From JANMAT01 sp031359995 (lineage in GTDB: Bacteria > Actinomycetota > Acidimicrobiia > Acidimicrobiales > Ilumatobacteraceae), in the NCBI GenBank assembly GCA_031359995.1, contig JANMAT010000117.1:1-13349 (forward strand): a stretch of DNA of 13,349 nucleotides, given 5' to 3'. The position numbers and the translations under genes are program-made. Below, piece by piece: positions 6,001 through 12,304 of this stretch (positions are counted from its first letter, which is position 1; every line of letters begins with the position of its first letter). The notes beneath the pieces were generated by a model, which was given only the letters and a program-made list of their open reading frames with translations, was not told where the DNA came from and ran no database searches.

Positions 6001-7071
6001 CTATCCGAGGGGCGCGGCCATCTCGGGCGGGCGGGCCATGGCCCGCAGCCAGCGGCCGTGCGACGCGATGGCGCTCAGGAACCCGCGGTGCACCTTGTAC
6101 GAGACGCCTCGCTCGCGGCAGGTGGTCCGCAGGCGTTGGGCCATCGCCGCGTACGCGGTGTGGGGCAGGCGGGGAAGCAGGTGGTGCTCGACCTGGTGGT
6201 GCAGGCCGCCGACGAACCACGCAACGAGCGCGCCCGTGCGAGAGGCGCCGGTGCCGACATCGGCGGTGGTGCGCAGCTGGTGGGCCACGAAGTCCTCACC
6301 GCGGCGCGGCCTCTCGCTCGACGTGAACGCCACGAGATCGTTGCAGTGGGCCAGCTGGAACACGAGGGCCAGCGCGAAGCCGATGAGCCAGGAGCACACG
6401 AGGTAGAAGGTCAGCACGACCCACCAGCGGTGGAAGGCCAGCGGGATCAGGAACGCCCACGAGATGTGCACGGTCTTGCCCGTGATGACGCCCGCGATCT
6501 CGCGGGTGCGCGACCGCGTGCGGCCGGGGTGGCGGTGACGCTTGGCCAGCTCGACGTAGTCGGCGTACAGGAACCACCGCAGGGCGAGGAAGCCGTACAG
6601 GAACCACAGGTACGTGTGCTGGTAGCGATGCCACCACTTCCACGGCTGCTCGGGTGTGAGCCGGCCGAACGGCGCCTGGTCGATGTCGGGGTCGACGCCG
6701 ACGACGTTGGTGTTGCCGTGGTGCAGGTTGTTGTGGGTGAAGCGCCAGATCGACGAGCTGGCGCCGAGCAGGTCGGCGGTCCACGCCGCCAACCGGTTCA
6801 CGTGCGCGTTGCGGGCGAAGGCCCCGTGGTTGGCGTCGTGCATCACGCAGGTGGCGGTGGCGAACAGGCCGAGCACCAGCGCGGCGGCGGCCGCCAGCTT
6901 CAGCAGCACGCCCCCGGGCGCCAGCACGAGGGCCCAGTACGACACGACCACGAGGGCGCCGACGAGGACGGCCTTGCGGTGCAGGCGGGCCCGGGCCCGA
7001 ACGAGCTCACCCGGGGTGGGCGTGAGCTGCTCGAGCAGGCCGGCATAGGGCGACTCGACGACGGTGGGCAT
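6001..7071 (-). CDS. Membrane fatty acid desaturase (three His boxes)
   Basis: A 356-residue integral membrane di-iron desaturase that would introduce a double bond into a fatty acyl chain using oxygen and electrons from ferredoxin or a reductase. All three histidine boxes are present: HDANH (78-82), HNNLHH (113-118) and HHQVEHH (291-297). The third, with Gln before the final group (HxxxHH class), is typical of the linoleoyl-CoA/delta-6-like and acyl-CoA desaturases, but no cytochrome b5 domain is fused. Hydrophobic spans lie at about 34-51, 55-74, 153-171, 203-220 and 222-242. AGGAG about 9 nt before ATG 7071 supports the start. The gene is followed by the convergent dehydrogenase. The 133-bp upstream stretch (7072-7204) holds a perfect palindrome GATCCGGATC at 7132-7141 and a possible TACGCT -10, but nothing firm. 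Regiospecificity cannot be read. Confidence 0.92.
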   Translation of the reverse strand: MPTVVESPYAGLLEQLTPTPGELVRARARLHRKAVLVGALVVVSYWALVLAPGGVLLKLAAAAALVLGLFATATCVMHDANHGAFARNAHVNRLAAWTADLLGASSSIWRFTHNNLHHGNTNVVGVDPDIDQAPFGRLTPEQPWKWWHRYQHTYLWFLYGFLALRWFLYADYVELAKRHRHPGRTRSRTREIAGVITGKTVHISWAFLIPLAFHRWWVVLTFYLVCSWLIGFALALVFQLAHCNDLVAFTSSERPRRGEDFVAHQLRTTADVGTGASRTGALVAWFVGGLHHQVEHHLLPRLPHTAYAAMAQRLRTTCRERGVSYKVHRGFLSAIASHGRWLRAMARPPEMAAPLG

Positions 7072-7204
7072 GGCACGGCGCTCCTGGACTCAGGGGTACC
7101 GGCCGGGGTCTGGAGCAGGTGCCATCCGGCAGATCCGGATCGCCCGTCAGCGTACCGGCGCGTCCGTCGGGAACGACGTCGGGTGCACCGTCATCGATCG
7201 TGCG

Positions 7205-7465
7205 TCAGGAGCTGTCGCGCAGGAACCGACGACCCTGCATGGTCACTTCGATCTCGGAGAACCAGGGTCCGGGCTGACGCGACCCACGCGACGCCCAGAT
7301 GAGGGAGCGCTCCTTGGCCACCCGGAGGCAGTCGCCCGTCTGGCCGAGGTCCCACCCGAGCTTCTTGGCCAGGCCCTCGTTGTCCATCGGTTCACCCGAA
7401 TCATCGGCCGCCAGCAACAGGCGCAGCGCGGCGACGAGCTTGGTGTCTTCGGTCTCAGGTTCCAT
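7205..7465 (-). CDS. Small winged-helix-like protein
   Basis: An 86-residue protein with a layout that fits a winged helix-turn-helix: helix 1 (8-20, KLVAALRLLLAA), helix 2 (28-36, DNEGLAKKLG), a probable recognition helix (40-52, LGQTGDCLRVAKE), then a two-strand wing (54-75) and the terminal VTMQGRRFLRD, which closely resembles the end of many DNA-binding MarR/PadR-like domains. A DNA-binding role is inferred from shape only. The ATG lies inside the end of the upstream 118-residue gene (11-bp overlap, different frame), so the two are likely translationally coupled; no separate strong ribosome site is visible. It could regulate its neighbours or itself. I could not assign a family. Confidence 0.68.
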   Translation of the reverse strand: MEPETEDTKLVAALRLLLAADDSGEPMDNEGLAKKLGWDLGQTGDCLRVAKERSLIWASRGSRQPGPWFSEIEVTMQGRRFLRDSS

Positions 7466-7811
7466 CAGCAGCCCAACCCAGGAGGTGATCGCCGAGCGCC
7501 GTGAAACCCGCGGAAGCGGCGGCGTCGGACTCGGTCAACGTCAGCATCGGACCTGTCCCACTGACTTCACGGAACACCATCAGCATGCGAAAGCCATCGC
7601 GGTCGCGCACCTGGGCGACACCGATGTACTCCACCGCGAGATCGGAGTCCTTCGTGTAGTAGCTCGCGCCGATGGTGAGGGCATGCCGGCGGATCCACGC
7701 CGGTTCGTCATGCACGCTCCATCCTTGTCCCCAGCTCGCGATGCACGGCGCCTCCTCGGCTTCACGCGTGACGAGATGTGGACCCGAGCACGAGGCGTCG
7801 GCCGAACTCAC
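7455..7811 (-). CDS. Uncharacterised protein, overlapping the winged-helix gene
   Basis: A 118-residue protein that I do not recognise. It begins with GTG at 7811, has no clear ribosome site and no signal peptide. The centre looks like alternating beta strands: YYTKDSDLAVEYIGVAQV (51-68), DGFRMLMVFREVSG (72-85), MLTLTESD (89-96), ending in a short helix (ALGDHLLGW). Cysteines at 8 and 23 are in the weak N-terminal part, so the true start may be further in, but no in-frame ATG helps until residue 76. Upstream TAAGGT at about 7829-7834 (minus strand) may be a -10. Its stop overlaps the start of the winged-helix gene by 11 bp, which argues for one transcript. The opposite frame also stays open, but its composition fits a shadow. 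Confidence 0.55.
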   Translation of the reverse strand: MSSADASCSGPHLVTREAEEAPCIASWGQGWSVHDEPAWIRRHALTIGASYYTKDSDLAVEYIGVAQVRDRDGFRMLMVFREVSGTGPMLTLTESDAAASAGFTALGDHLLGWAADGT

Positions 7812-7850
7812 CGCCGCTCGCCGGACCTTAACCCATCTTTGCCATGGTTG

Positions 7851-7884
7851 CTGGGCCCGGCCCAGGAGCGAGCGGCGCCGGCGC
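7851..7884 (-). terminator. Hairpin pair after the helix-hairpin-helix gene
   Basis: Downstream of the stop at 7888 two GC-only stems follow on the minus strand: the perfect palindrome GCGCCGGCGC (7884-7875), then CTGGGC-CGG-GCCCAG (7865-7851), with 6-bp arms and a 3-nt loop. There is no T-run, as is common for actinobacterial terminators. It would isolate this gene from the two downstream ones. Confidence 0.42.
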
Positions 7885-7887
7885 AGG

Positions 7888-8094
7888 TCACTTCGACAGC
7901 GTGGTGATCGCCTGGGCCCACAGCACGAACTTGTTCGTGGCGAGGTCGGCGATCGTCTTGATGCCCAGTGCCTTGGCGAGTGCCTCGCCGTCGGCCTCGG
8001 ACACGCCCTGCAGCGCGGCCACCGGCGCGCTGGCCAGGTCGGCGAAGCTCATCTGCTCGTACGCCTTGTCCAGGAACTTGGTGATGTCAGCCAT
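7888..8094 (-). CDS. Small helix-hairpin-helix-like protein
   Basis: A 68-residue all-helical protein. MADITKFLDKAYEQ is an N-terminal amphipathic helix; LASAPVAALQGVSEADGEAL followed by ALGIKTIADLATN resembles the tandem helix-hairpin-helix seen in DNA-binding and assembly modules (G-V-S-E-x-D, then L-G-I-K-T-I-x-D-L). The C-terminus KFVLWAQAITTLSK is another helix. Function unknown; non-sequence-specific DNA binding or a protein-protein role are both plausible. The start is firm: AGGAG sits 6 nt ahead of the ATG. The gene is bracketed by hairpins at 7851-7884 and 8137-8158, so it is likely its own transcription unit. No cofactor or catalytic residues are apparent. Confidence 0.78.
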   Translation of the reverse strand: MADITKFLDKAYEQMSFADLASAPVAALQGVSEADGEALAKALGIKTIADLATNKFVLWAQAITTLSK

Positions 8095-8136
8095 GGTCGT
8101 CTCCTACGTAGGTCGTCGTCGGACCATGTTCTACTC

Positions 8137-8158
8137 CACCCGATCGACGGGTCGGGTG
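8137..8158 (-). terminator. Stem-loop after the CWRC gene
   Basis: CACCCGA (8137-8143) and TCGGGTG (8152-8158) are perfect 7-bp arms around an 8-base loop. On the minus strand the stem begins 12 nt after the stop at 8171. It has no T-run. It probably ends the upstream gene, though it also lies in the leader of the 68-residue gene and could act there. Confidence 0.45.
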
Positions 8159-8170
8159 AATGCCGGCCGG

Positions 8171-8443
8171 CTAGCTGGCGGCGCGACGCGGCTGGGCCAG
8201 TCGGGCGACGGCGTCGCACCGCCAGCACGGCTCGCTGCGGTCCACGGGCGAGGCGTGCACGGAGCTCCGGCGGGGATGGACCACGGGGCGGTCGGGCGCG
8301 AGTCGGATGCCGACGTCGTTGGTGTCGCGCGCCGCGATGACGGTCTCGACCACGCCGTCGATCAGCGTGAGCGCCTTGCTGTCGTCGTCGTGCAGCAGGA
8401 CGTGATCGCCTGGCTCGAGGGCGTTCCAGTCGAACCTGAGCAT
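8171..8443 (-). CDS. Small uncharacterised protein with a CWRC motif
   Basis: A 90-residue protein that I do not recognise. The first half appears to be a small beta-barrel-like fold (LEPGDHVLLHDD, then LTLIDGVVETVIAAR, then DVGIRLAP). LEPGDHVLL recalls the first strand of SH3-like or PilZ-like barrels, but this is only a pattern impression. The second half carries VHPRRSSVHASP and EPCWRCD, where Cys73 and Cys76 with the nearby histidines could bind one metal. ATG 8443 is chosen because AGGAG lies about 8 nt before it; the frame is open another 49 codons upstream but that part is low-complexity Arg/Pro and reads as non-coding. The 222-bp upstream gap (8444-8665) holds no gene I can support, only the probable promoter region. 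Confidence 0.65.
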   Translation of the reverse strand: MLRFDWNALEPGDHVLLHDDDSKALTLIDGVVETVIAARDTNDVGIRLAPDRPVVHPRRSSVHASPVDRSEPCWRCDAVARLAQPRRAAS

Positions 8444-8665
8444 GGGGAGGGCTCCTCGCGTGATCGCCGCGGGGACGTGCCTGCGATCGAGCGGCACCCG
8501 GGCCTGGTTGGCCCTGGCCGTACGCGGCGTCCCTGTTGGTCGATGGAAACGGTACCAGTCGGACACCGATCCGTCGCGTCGGGCGCGCATCGAGACGAAC
8601 CCGGCCGAGGTGCCGGAAGGTGCTCGAGGCGAACGCGCCGGCCGATCGCCTGCGGCTCGGCGCCG

Positions 8666-9331
8666 TCAGAACACCGGGAACACGATGGCGGTGCGGCGTT
8701 CTTCGCGGGCCAGCGCGTGCAGCACCGCCCAGTCGCCGTGGAGCATGCGGGCGATGCCGGTGATGATGTCGATCACGATGGCCGGACCCTCGGGGTCGGT
8801 CTCGGGCCGGGGCACGCCGACGCTGGCCGCCAGATCGTCGACGTGGAGCAGCACCTCGATGAGGCGCGTACGGCAGAAGTCGTCGAGGGTGAGCATTCGT
8901 CCGCCGAGGGCGGCGACGAGCCGGTCGGCAGGCTCAGCCGAAAGGCGCGTGCGCATGGTGTCGGCGACCTCGCGACCGCGGGCCAGCACCTGAGCGTGCC
9001 CGGTCGACGCCTCGGTGGCCGACACCTCCTTGATGCGTTCGTGGATGGGCGAGTCGATGGCGGCGTGGAAGTAGGTGACCGGGGTCAGCAACGCCCCGTC
9101 GGGTCGCGTCGAGGGGTCGGTGCGGTCGAGGTAGGCCAGCACGGCGCCGGCGGCACGCACCAGGTGGGCCGAGAGAGCACCCACGGTCATGCCGGCCAGT
9201 GCGCTGGGCTCGTCCCAGCGGGCGACGACCTCGTCGCCGGCGATGAGGGCGGCGGCCGCGTCGGTGGCCTCGATGACGAGCCCGCGCACGCGGGCCGAAC
9301 CAGAGGTGCCGGCTGCTCGCGTGGTGGCCAT
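8666..9331 (-). CDS. MDMPI/DinB-like metal-binding protein (maleylpyruvate isomerase N-terminal type)
   Basis: A 221-residue four-helix-bundle protein related to mycothiol-dependent maleylpyruvate isomerase. The zinc triad of that family is visible: His56 in GALSAHLVRAAG, Glu159 and His163 in RLIEVLLHVDDLAAS, the last giving the characteristic E-x3-H-x-D-D-L signature. FHAAID and HERI regions near 88-99 lie on the second helix. The C-terminal stretch (181-221) is short, so the second domain of full MDMPI is probably missing. Many actinobacterial proteins of this type are annotated as mycothiol-dependent transferases or as TIGR03083-like; the real substrate is usually unknown. It starts 29 bp after the G6PD stop on the same strand. 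ATG 9331 has no ribosome site but TACGCT (9343-9338) lies 6 nt before it, so it may be leaderless from its own promoter as well as co-transcribed. Confidence 0.82.
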   Translation of the reverse strand: MATTRAAGTSGSARVRGLVIEATDAAAALIAGDEVVARWDEPSALAGMTVGALSAHLVRAAGAVLAYLDRTDPSTRPDGALLTPVTYFHAAIDSPIHERIKEVSATEASTGHAQVLARGREVADTMRTRLSAEPADRLVAALGGRMLTLDDFCRTRLIEVLLHVDDLAASVGVPRPETDPEGPAIVIDIITGIARMLHGDWAVLHALAREERRTAIVFPVF

Positions 9332-9364
9332 CGGCGGAGCGTAACCGGGGCGGGGGCCGGTCAG
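9332..9364 (-). promoter_or_regulatory. Probable leaderless promoter of the MDMPI-like gene
   Basis: Minus strand: CTGACC (9364-9359) as -35, 15-bp spacer, TACGCT (9343-9338) as -10, then 6 nt to ATG 9331. The -35 overlaps the stop codon of the G6PD gene. The spacer is shorter than the usual 17, so the -35 is uncertain, but the -10 is a good TANNNT. Confidence 0.4.
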
Positions 9365-10716
9365 GTTGGCCCCCACGTGCCGCGCCGATACGGCCGTGGT
9401 GGCGCTCTGCGCTCGAGGAGGGGCTGCACCACGCGCCATGCCGCCTCGACGACATCGAAGCGGGTGAACGGGGTGTGGTCGCCGCGGCGGACGTCGTCGA
9501 ACACGCGGGCGTACGGGCTCAGCGCGTCGCCGGCGCGGTACGACGCGTCGCTGACCATGTCGGCCCCGGTCGAACCGAGCGCCACCGAGGAGCTCCGGGC
9601 CCGCAGCGACAGGGTGATGGACTCCTCCGGTGACAGCACGAGCACGAACCGATTCGGTGCTGGCGCGGGGTCGTCGTCCGCTCCCGTGTGGCCCGACGCG
9701 GCGCGGAAGGTGATCTCGACCGAGGTGCACGTCTCGGCGAGGGCCTTGCCGGCCACGAGCGTCCACGCTGTGCCGCGCCATCGCGGGTTGTCGATGGTGA
9801 GCCGGGCCCGCACGTACGTGTCGGTCGTCGAGTCGGCGTCGACCCCCTCTTGGGACGTGTAGCCGTCGTACTGACCGAAGACGACATCAGCGGGCTGGAG
9901 CGGTGCGATCGCCGCTAGCAGCTCGCAACGTCGCTCGTTGACGTCGTCGGTCGACCCGGGGGTCGGCGGTTCCATGGCGAGGCCGACGACGATCTGGAGC
10001 ACGTGGCTCTGTACGACGTCGCGGAGCGTGCCGGCATGGTCGAAGAAGCCGGCCCGACCCTCCACCCCGAACGACTCGGCCATCGTGACGATGATCGAGT
10101 CGATGTGCGCCGCGCTCCACACCGCTTCCAGGATCCGGTTGGCGAAGCGCACCACGGAGATGTTCTGCACGGCCTCCTTCTGGAGGTAGTGGTCCACGGC
10201 GTACACGCACCGCTCGTCGAAGTGCGCGGTGAGCCGCGCTTGCAGCCGCTCCGCCGACCGGAGGTCGGTACCGAACGGCTTCTCGATCATGAGGCGCACC
10301 CGATCCCGCAGGTCGGTCGCGGCCAGGCCGACGACGACGTCCTCGAAGACCGTGGGCGGCACGGCGAGGTAGCACAGCACGGCCGGGTGCTCGGCGAGGG
10401 CGCGCTCCAGCCGTCGGTAGAGCGCGGCGTCGGTGTAGTCGCCACGGACGTAGCTGAACCGCTCGAGGAATGCCGTGTCGGCGTCGCCTCCCACCGCGTC
10501 GGCCGCGGCGGCGCGGATGTCGTCGTCGGTCCATGCCGAGCGACCGACGCCGATCACGGGCACGCCAGCCCATCCGAAGTGCTGCAGCTCGTGCAGGGCG
10601 GCGAACGTCTTCTTCCGCGCGAGGTCGCCGGTGATGCCGAACACCACGAGGGCGGTGCAGGCCGGTTCCACGGCGTCGGGTCCGGGGCGTGCCCCAGCGG
10701 GGGAGGTGGTCGACAT
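9361..10716 (-). CDS. zwf: Glucose-6-phosphate 1-dehydrogenase, divergent
   Basis: A 451-residue cytosolic enzyme that oxidises glucose 6-phosphate to 6-phosphogluconolactone with NAD(P)+, the entry to the oxidative pentose phosphate or Entner-Doudoroff route. Domains: N-terminal Rossmann fold with VVFGITGDLARKK (24-36), EKPFG (145-149), substrate signature AVDHYLQKE (173-181; Asp175, His176, Lys180) and the catalytic-His helix FFDHAGTLRDVVQSHVLQ (224-241; His238). The C-terminal substrate region, normally PxxxRTGK, reads WTLVAGKALAE (318-328): Lys324 remains but the Arg-Thr pair is lost. The protein is shorter than typical Zwf (about 480-510). So it may be a second, specialised G6PD-like enzyme. 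No pentose-phosphate neighbours are present. The start is taken at ATG 10716; a GTG two codons up is also possible. CTGACC-15 bp-TAGCGA lies upstream as a weak promoter. Confidence 0.85.
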   Translation of the reverse strand: MSTTSPAGARPGPDAVEPACTALVVFGITGDLARKKTFAALHELQHFGWAGVPVIGVGRSAWTDDDIRAAAADAVGGDADTAFLERFSYVRGDYTDAALYRRLERALAEHPAVLCYLAVPPTVFEDVVVGLAATDLRDRVRLMIEKPFGTDLRSAERLQARLTAHFDERCVYAVDHYLQKEAVQNISVVRFANRILEAVWSAAHIDSIIVTMAESFGVEGRAGFFDHAGTLRDVVQSHVLQIVVGLAMEPPTPGSTDDVNERRCELLAAIAPLQPADVVFGQYDGYTSQEGVDADSTTDTYVRARLTIDNPRWRGTAWTLVAGKALAETCTSVEITFRAASGHTGADDDPAPAPNRFVLVLSPEESITLSLRARSSSVALGSTGADMVSDASYRAGDALSPYARVFDDVRRGDHTPFTRFDVVEAAWRVVQPLLERRAPPRPYRRGTWGPT

Positions 10717-10847
10717 GCCCACTCGCTACCCGGACGCGGCGTTGGTCAGGCATCCTTGCGCACGGGCCCCCAGTGGCGGACCGCCCGTCCGGGGGGCGAC
10801 GCGTGCGCCCGATCGTCACCCGACGACGGTTGTCGGCCGAGCCGCGC

Positions 10848-10859
10848 TACGTTCGCCCA
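10848..10859 (+). promoter_or_regulatory. Probable -10 element of the copper lipoprotein gene
   Basis: TACGTT (10848-10853) lies 6 nt before ATG 10860 with no ribosome site, giving a leaderless layout. No convincing -35 is seen at 15-18 bp. The rest of the 143-bp divergent gap to the G6PD gene holds nothing else I can name. Confidence 0.35.
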
Positions 10860-11264
10860 ATGAAAACACTCCAGTTCCTCGCTTTGTCCGTCGCCGGCGT
10901 CGGGATGCTCGGGGCGTGCGGCAGCTCGAGCTCCTCGTCCAGTGCCCCGAGCGCGGCAGGCGCGGCGGCATCGGCCACGACGGTGGCTTCCTCAGGTGGT
11001 GCGACGACCGCCGCGGCCGCCAGCAACGTCATCACCGTGAAGAACTTCGCCTTCTCGGCGGCCAAGGTGGCGCCGAGCGCGAAGGTGACGGTGAAGAACG
11101 AGGACACGGCCAAGCACACGATGACGGCCGACGACAAGAGCTTCGATGTGGCGATCGGTGCCGGTGCGTCCGCCTCCCTGACCGCGCCGGCCAAGGCGGG
11201 CAGCTACGCGTTCCACTGCTCCATCCACTCGTCGATGAAGGGCACGCTCGTCGTCGAAGGCTGA
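10860..11264 (+). CDS. Lipoprotein cupredoxin (type 1 blue-copper protein)
   Basis: A 134-residue exported electron carrier or copper-binding protein. The N-terminus MKTLQFLALSVAGVGMLGAC is a lipoprotein signal with lipobox LGAC and lipidated Cys20, so the mature protein is anchored to the outer face of the membrane. A Ser/Ala/Thr-rich flexible tether follows (21-55). The cupredoxin domain begins at VITVKNFAF (57-65). Copper ligands are His86 in AKHTMTA and Cys120, His123 and Met126 in FHCSIHSSMKG, the amicyanin/plastocyanin-type C-x2-H-x2-M loop. Length matches small plastocyanin/azurin-like proteins. Partner unknown; it could serve the respiratory chain or copper handling. ATG 10860 is set by the signal peptide and the TACGTT just before it. 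A small CCGAT-GAA-ATCGG stem (11284-11296) follows, after which the ABC exporter begins. Confidence 0.92.
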   Translation: MKTLQFLALSVAGVGMLGACGSSSSSSSAPSAAGAAASATTVASSGGATTAAAASNVITVKNFAFSAAKVAPSAKVTVKNEDTAKHTMTADDKSFDVAIGAGASASLTAPAKAGSYAFHCSIHSSMKGTLVVEG

Positions 11265-11283
11265 GCGAAGCGAAGCCGGGTGA

Positions 11284-11296
11284 CCGATGAAATCGG
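11284..11296 (+). terminator. Weak stem-loop after the copper lipoprotein gene
   Basis: CCGAT-GAA-ATCGG has perfect 5-bp arms and begins 20 nt past the stop at 11264. No T-run follows. It is short and may be chance. The rest of the gap to 11356 holds a possible -10 TAGGTT (11322-11327) for the ABC genes. Confidence 0.28.
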
Positions 11297-11356
11297 ACGG
11301 TCTGACCGGTCGATGACTGGGTAGGTTGTCTTGTCCCGTCGTCGGTGAGGTGTTGC

Positions 11357-12304
11357 GTGCCCGTGTTGGAAGCGATCGGTCTGGAGAAGCGGTTCGGGGA
11401 GACCCGGGCCCTCCGCGGCCTCGACCTCGCCGCCGAGGGCGGCTCGGTGCTCGGGGTCCTCGGACCGAACGGTGCCGGCAAGACCACGGCGGTGCGGATC
11501 CTGACCACGTTGTTGCGCAGCGATGCGGGGCGAGCCTTCATCGACGGCATCGACGTGGCCGAACGGCCGCACGAGGTGCGGGCACGCATCGGGCTCACCG
11601 GCCAGTTCGCCGCGGTCGACGAGCGGCTCACGGCGCGGGAGAACCTGGATCTGGTGGGGCGCTTCTTCCGCATGAGCGGCGGTCGGGCTCGCACGCGCGC
11701 GGGCGAGCTGCTCGCCACCTTCGAGCTCGAAGACGCCGCCGATCGTGTCGTGAAGGGCTTCTCGGGCGGCATGCGCCGCCGCCTCGACATCGCCATGAGC
11801 CTGGTGGCCCGCCCGAAGGTGTTGTTCCTCGACGAACCCACCACCGGCCTCGACCCTCGCAGCCGGCTCGACATGTGGGACCTGATCGAGCGCCTCGTGG
11901 CCGAGGGCACCACCACGCTGCTCACCACCCAGTACCTGGAGGAGGCCGATCGCCTCGCCGACCAGATCGCGGTGATCGATCACGGCGGCGTGATCGCCCG
12001 GGGCACGGCCGAGGAGCTGAAGGACGAGTTCGCCGGCGATCGAGTCACCATCGCGCTCGCCGGGGCGGTGGCCGACGATGCGCTCCTCGGTGCGCTGGGT
12101 GCCCGGGCCACCCATGGCGCCACCGTGCTCCGCGACGACCTGAGTGTCACGATCGCGGTACGGGTGGGCACCACCACACCCGAGCTCGTGCACGCGCTCG
12201 ATGCTGCCGGCATCGTCGTGCACGACGTGGAGGTCTCCCGGCCCACCCTCGACGACGTGTTCCTCTCGCTGACCGGCCACGCGGCCGAGGAGGTTGCCCC
12301 ATGA
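11357..12304 (+). CDS. ABC exporter ATP-binding protein, DrrA type
   Basis: A 315-residue cytosolic ATPase that powers the membrane partner encoded next. Walker A GPNGAGKTT (36-44), Q-loop Gln83 in LTGQFAAVD, signature FSGGMRRRLDIA (135-146), Walker B VLFLDEP (155-161), D-loop TGLD (163-166), and TTQYLEEADRLAD in the switch region, where Gln192 replaces the usual histidine as is normal for the daunorubicin-resistance (DrrA) subfamily. The C-terminal extension (about 215-315, ending in TLDDVFLSLTG) is also DrrA-like. Exported compound unknown: drug, lipid or glycolipid. GTG 11357 is preferred because GAGG lies 6 nt before it; GTG 11345 is an in-frame alternative. The gene overlaps the permease by ATGA, so the two are translationally coupled. 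Confidence 0.92.
   Translation: MPVLEAIGLEKRFGETRALRGLDLAAEGGSVLGVLGPNGAGKTTAVRILTTLLRSDAGRAFIDGIDVAERPHEVRARIGLTGQFAAVDERLTARENLDLVGRFFRMSGGRARTRAGELLATFELEDAADRVVKGFSGGMRRRLDIAMSLVARPKVLFLDEPTTGLDPRSRLDMWDLIERLVAEGTTTLLTTQYLEEADRLADQIAVIDHGGVIARGTAEELKDEFAGDRVTIALAGAVADDALLGALGARATHGATVLRDDLSVTIAVRVGTTTPELVHALDAAGIVVHDVEVSRPTLDDVFLSLTGHAAEEVAP

Noticed and set aside
7132..7141. Perfect palindrome GATCCGGATC before the desaturase gene
   Set aside because: It is only 10 bp and GC-rich DNA yields such sites by chance; no promoter element is clearly associated.
7201..7800. Slightly lower GC around the winged-helix pair, possible transfer
   Set aside because: My hand count gives about 66 percent over these 600 bases; other stretches such as parts of the G6PD gene are similar, so this is not distinctive.
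7844..9862. 672-codon open frame on the plus strand
   Set aside because: It runs antisense across the MDMPI-like, G6PD and CWRC genes, has no recognisable motif and its sequence is Arg/Gly/Val-rich, as expected of a shadow frame in GC-rich DNA.
11326..12300. Upstream extension of the permease frame
   Set aside because: It overlaps the ATPase gene in another frame; the real permease starts at the ATGA overlap.
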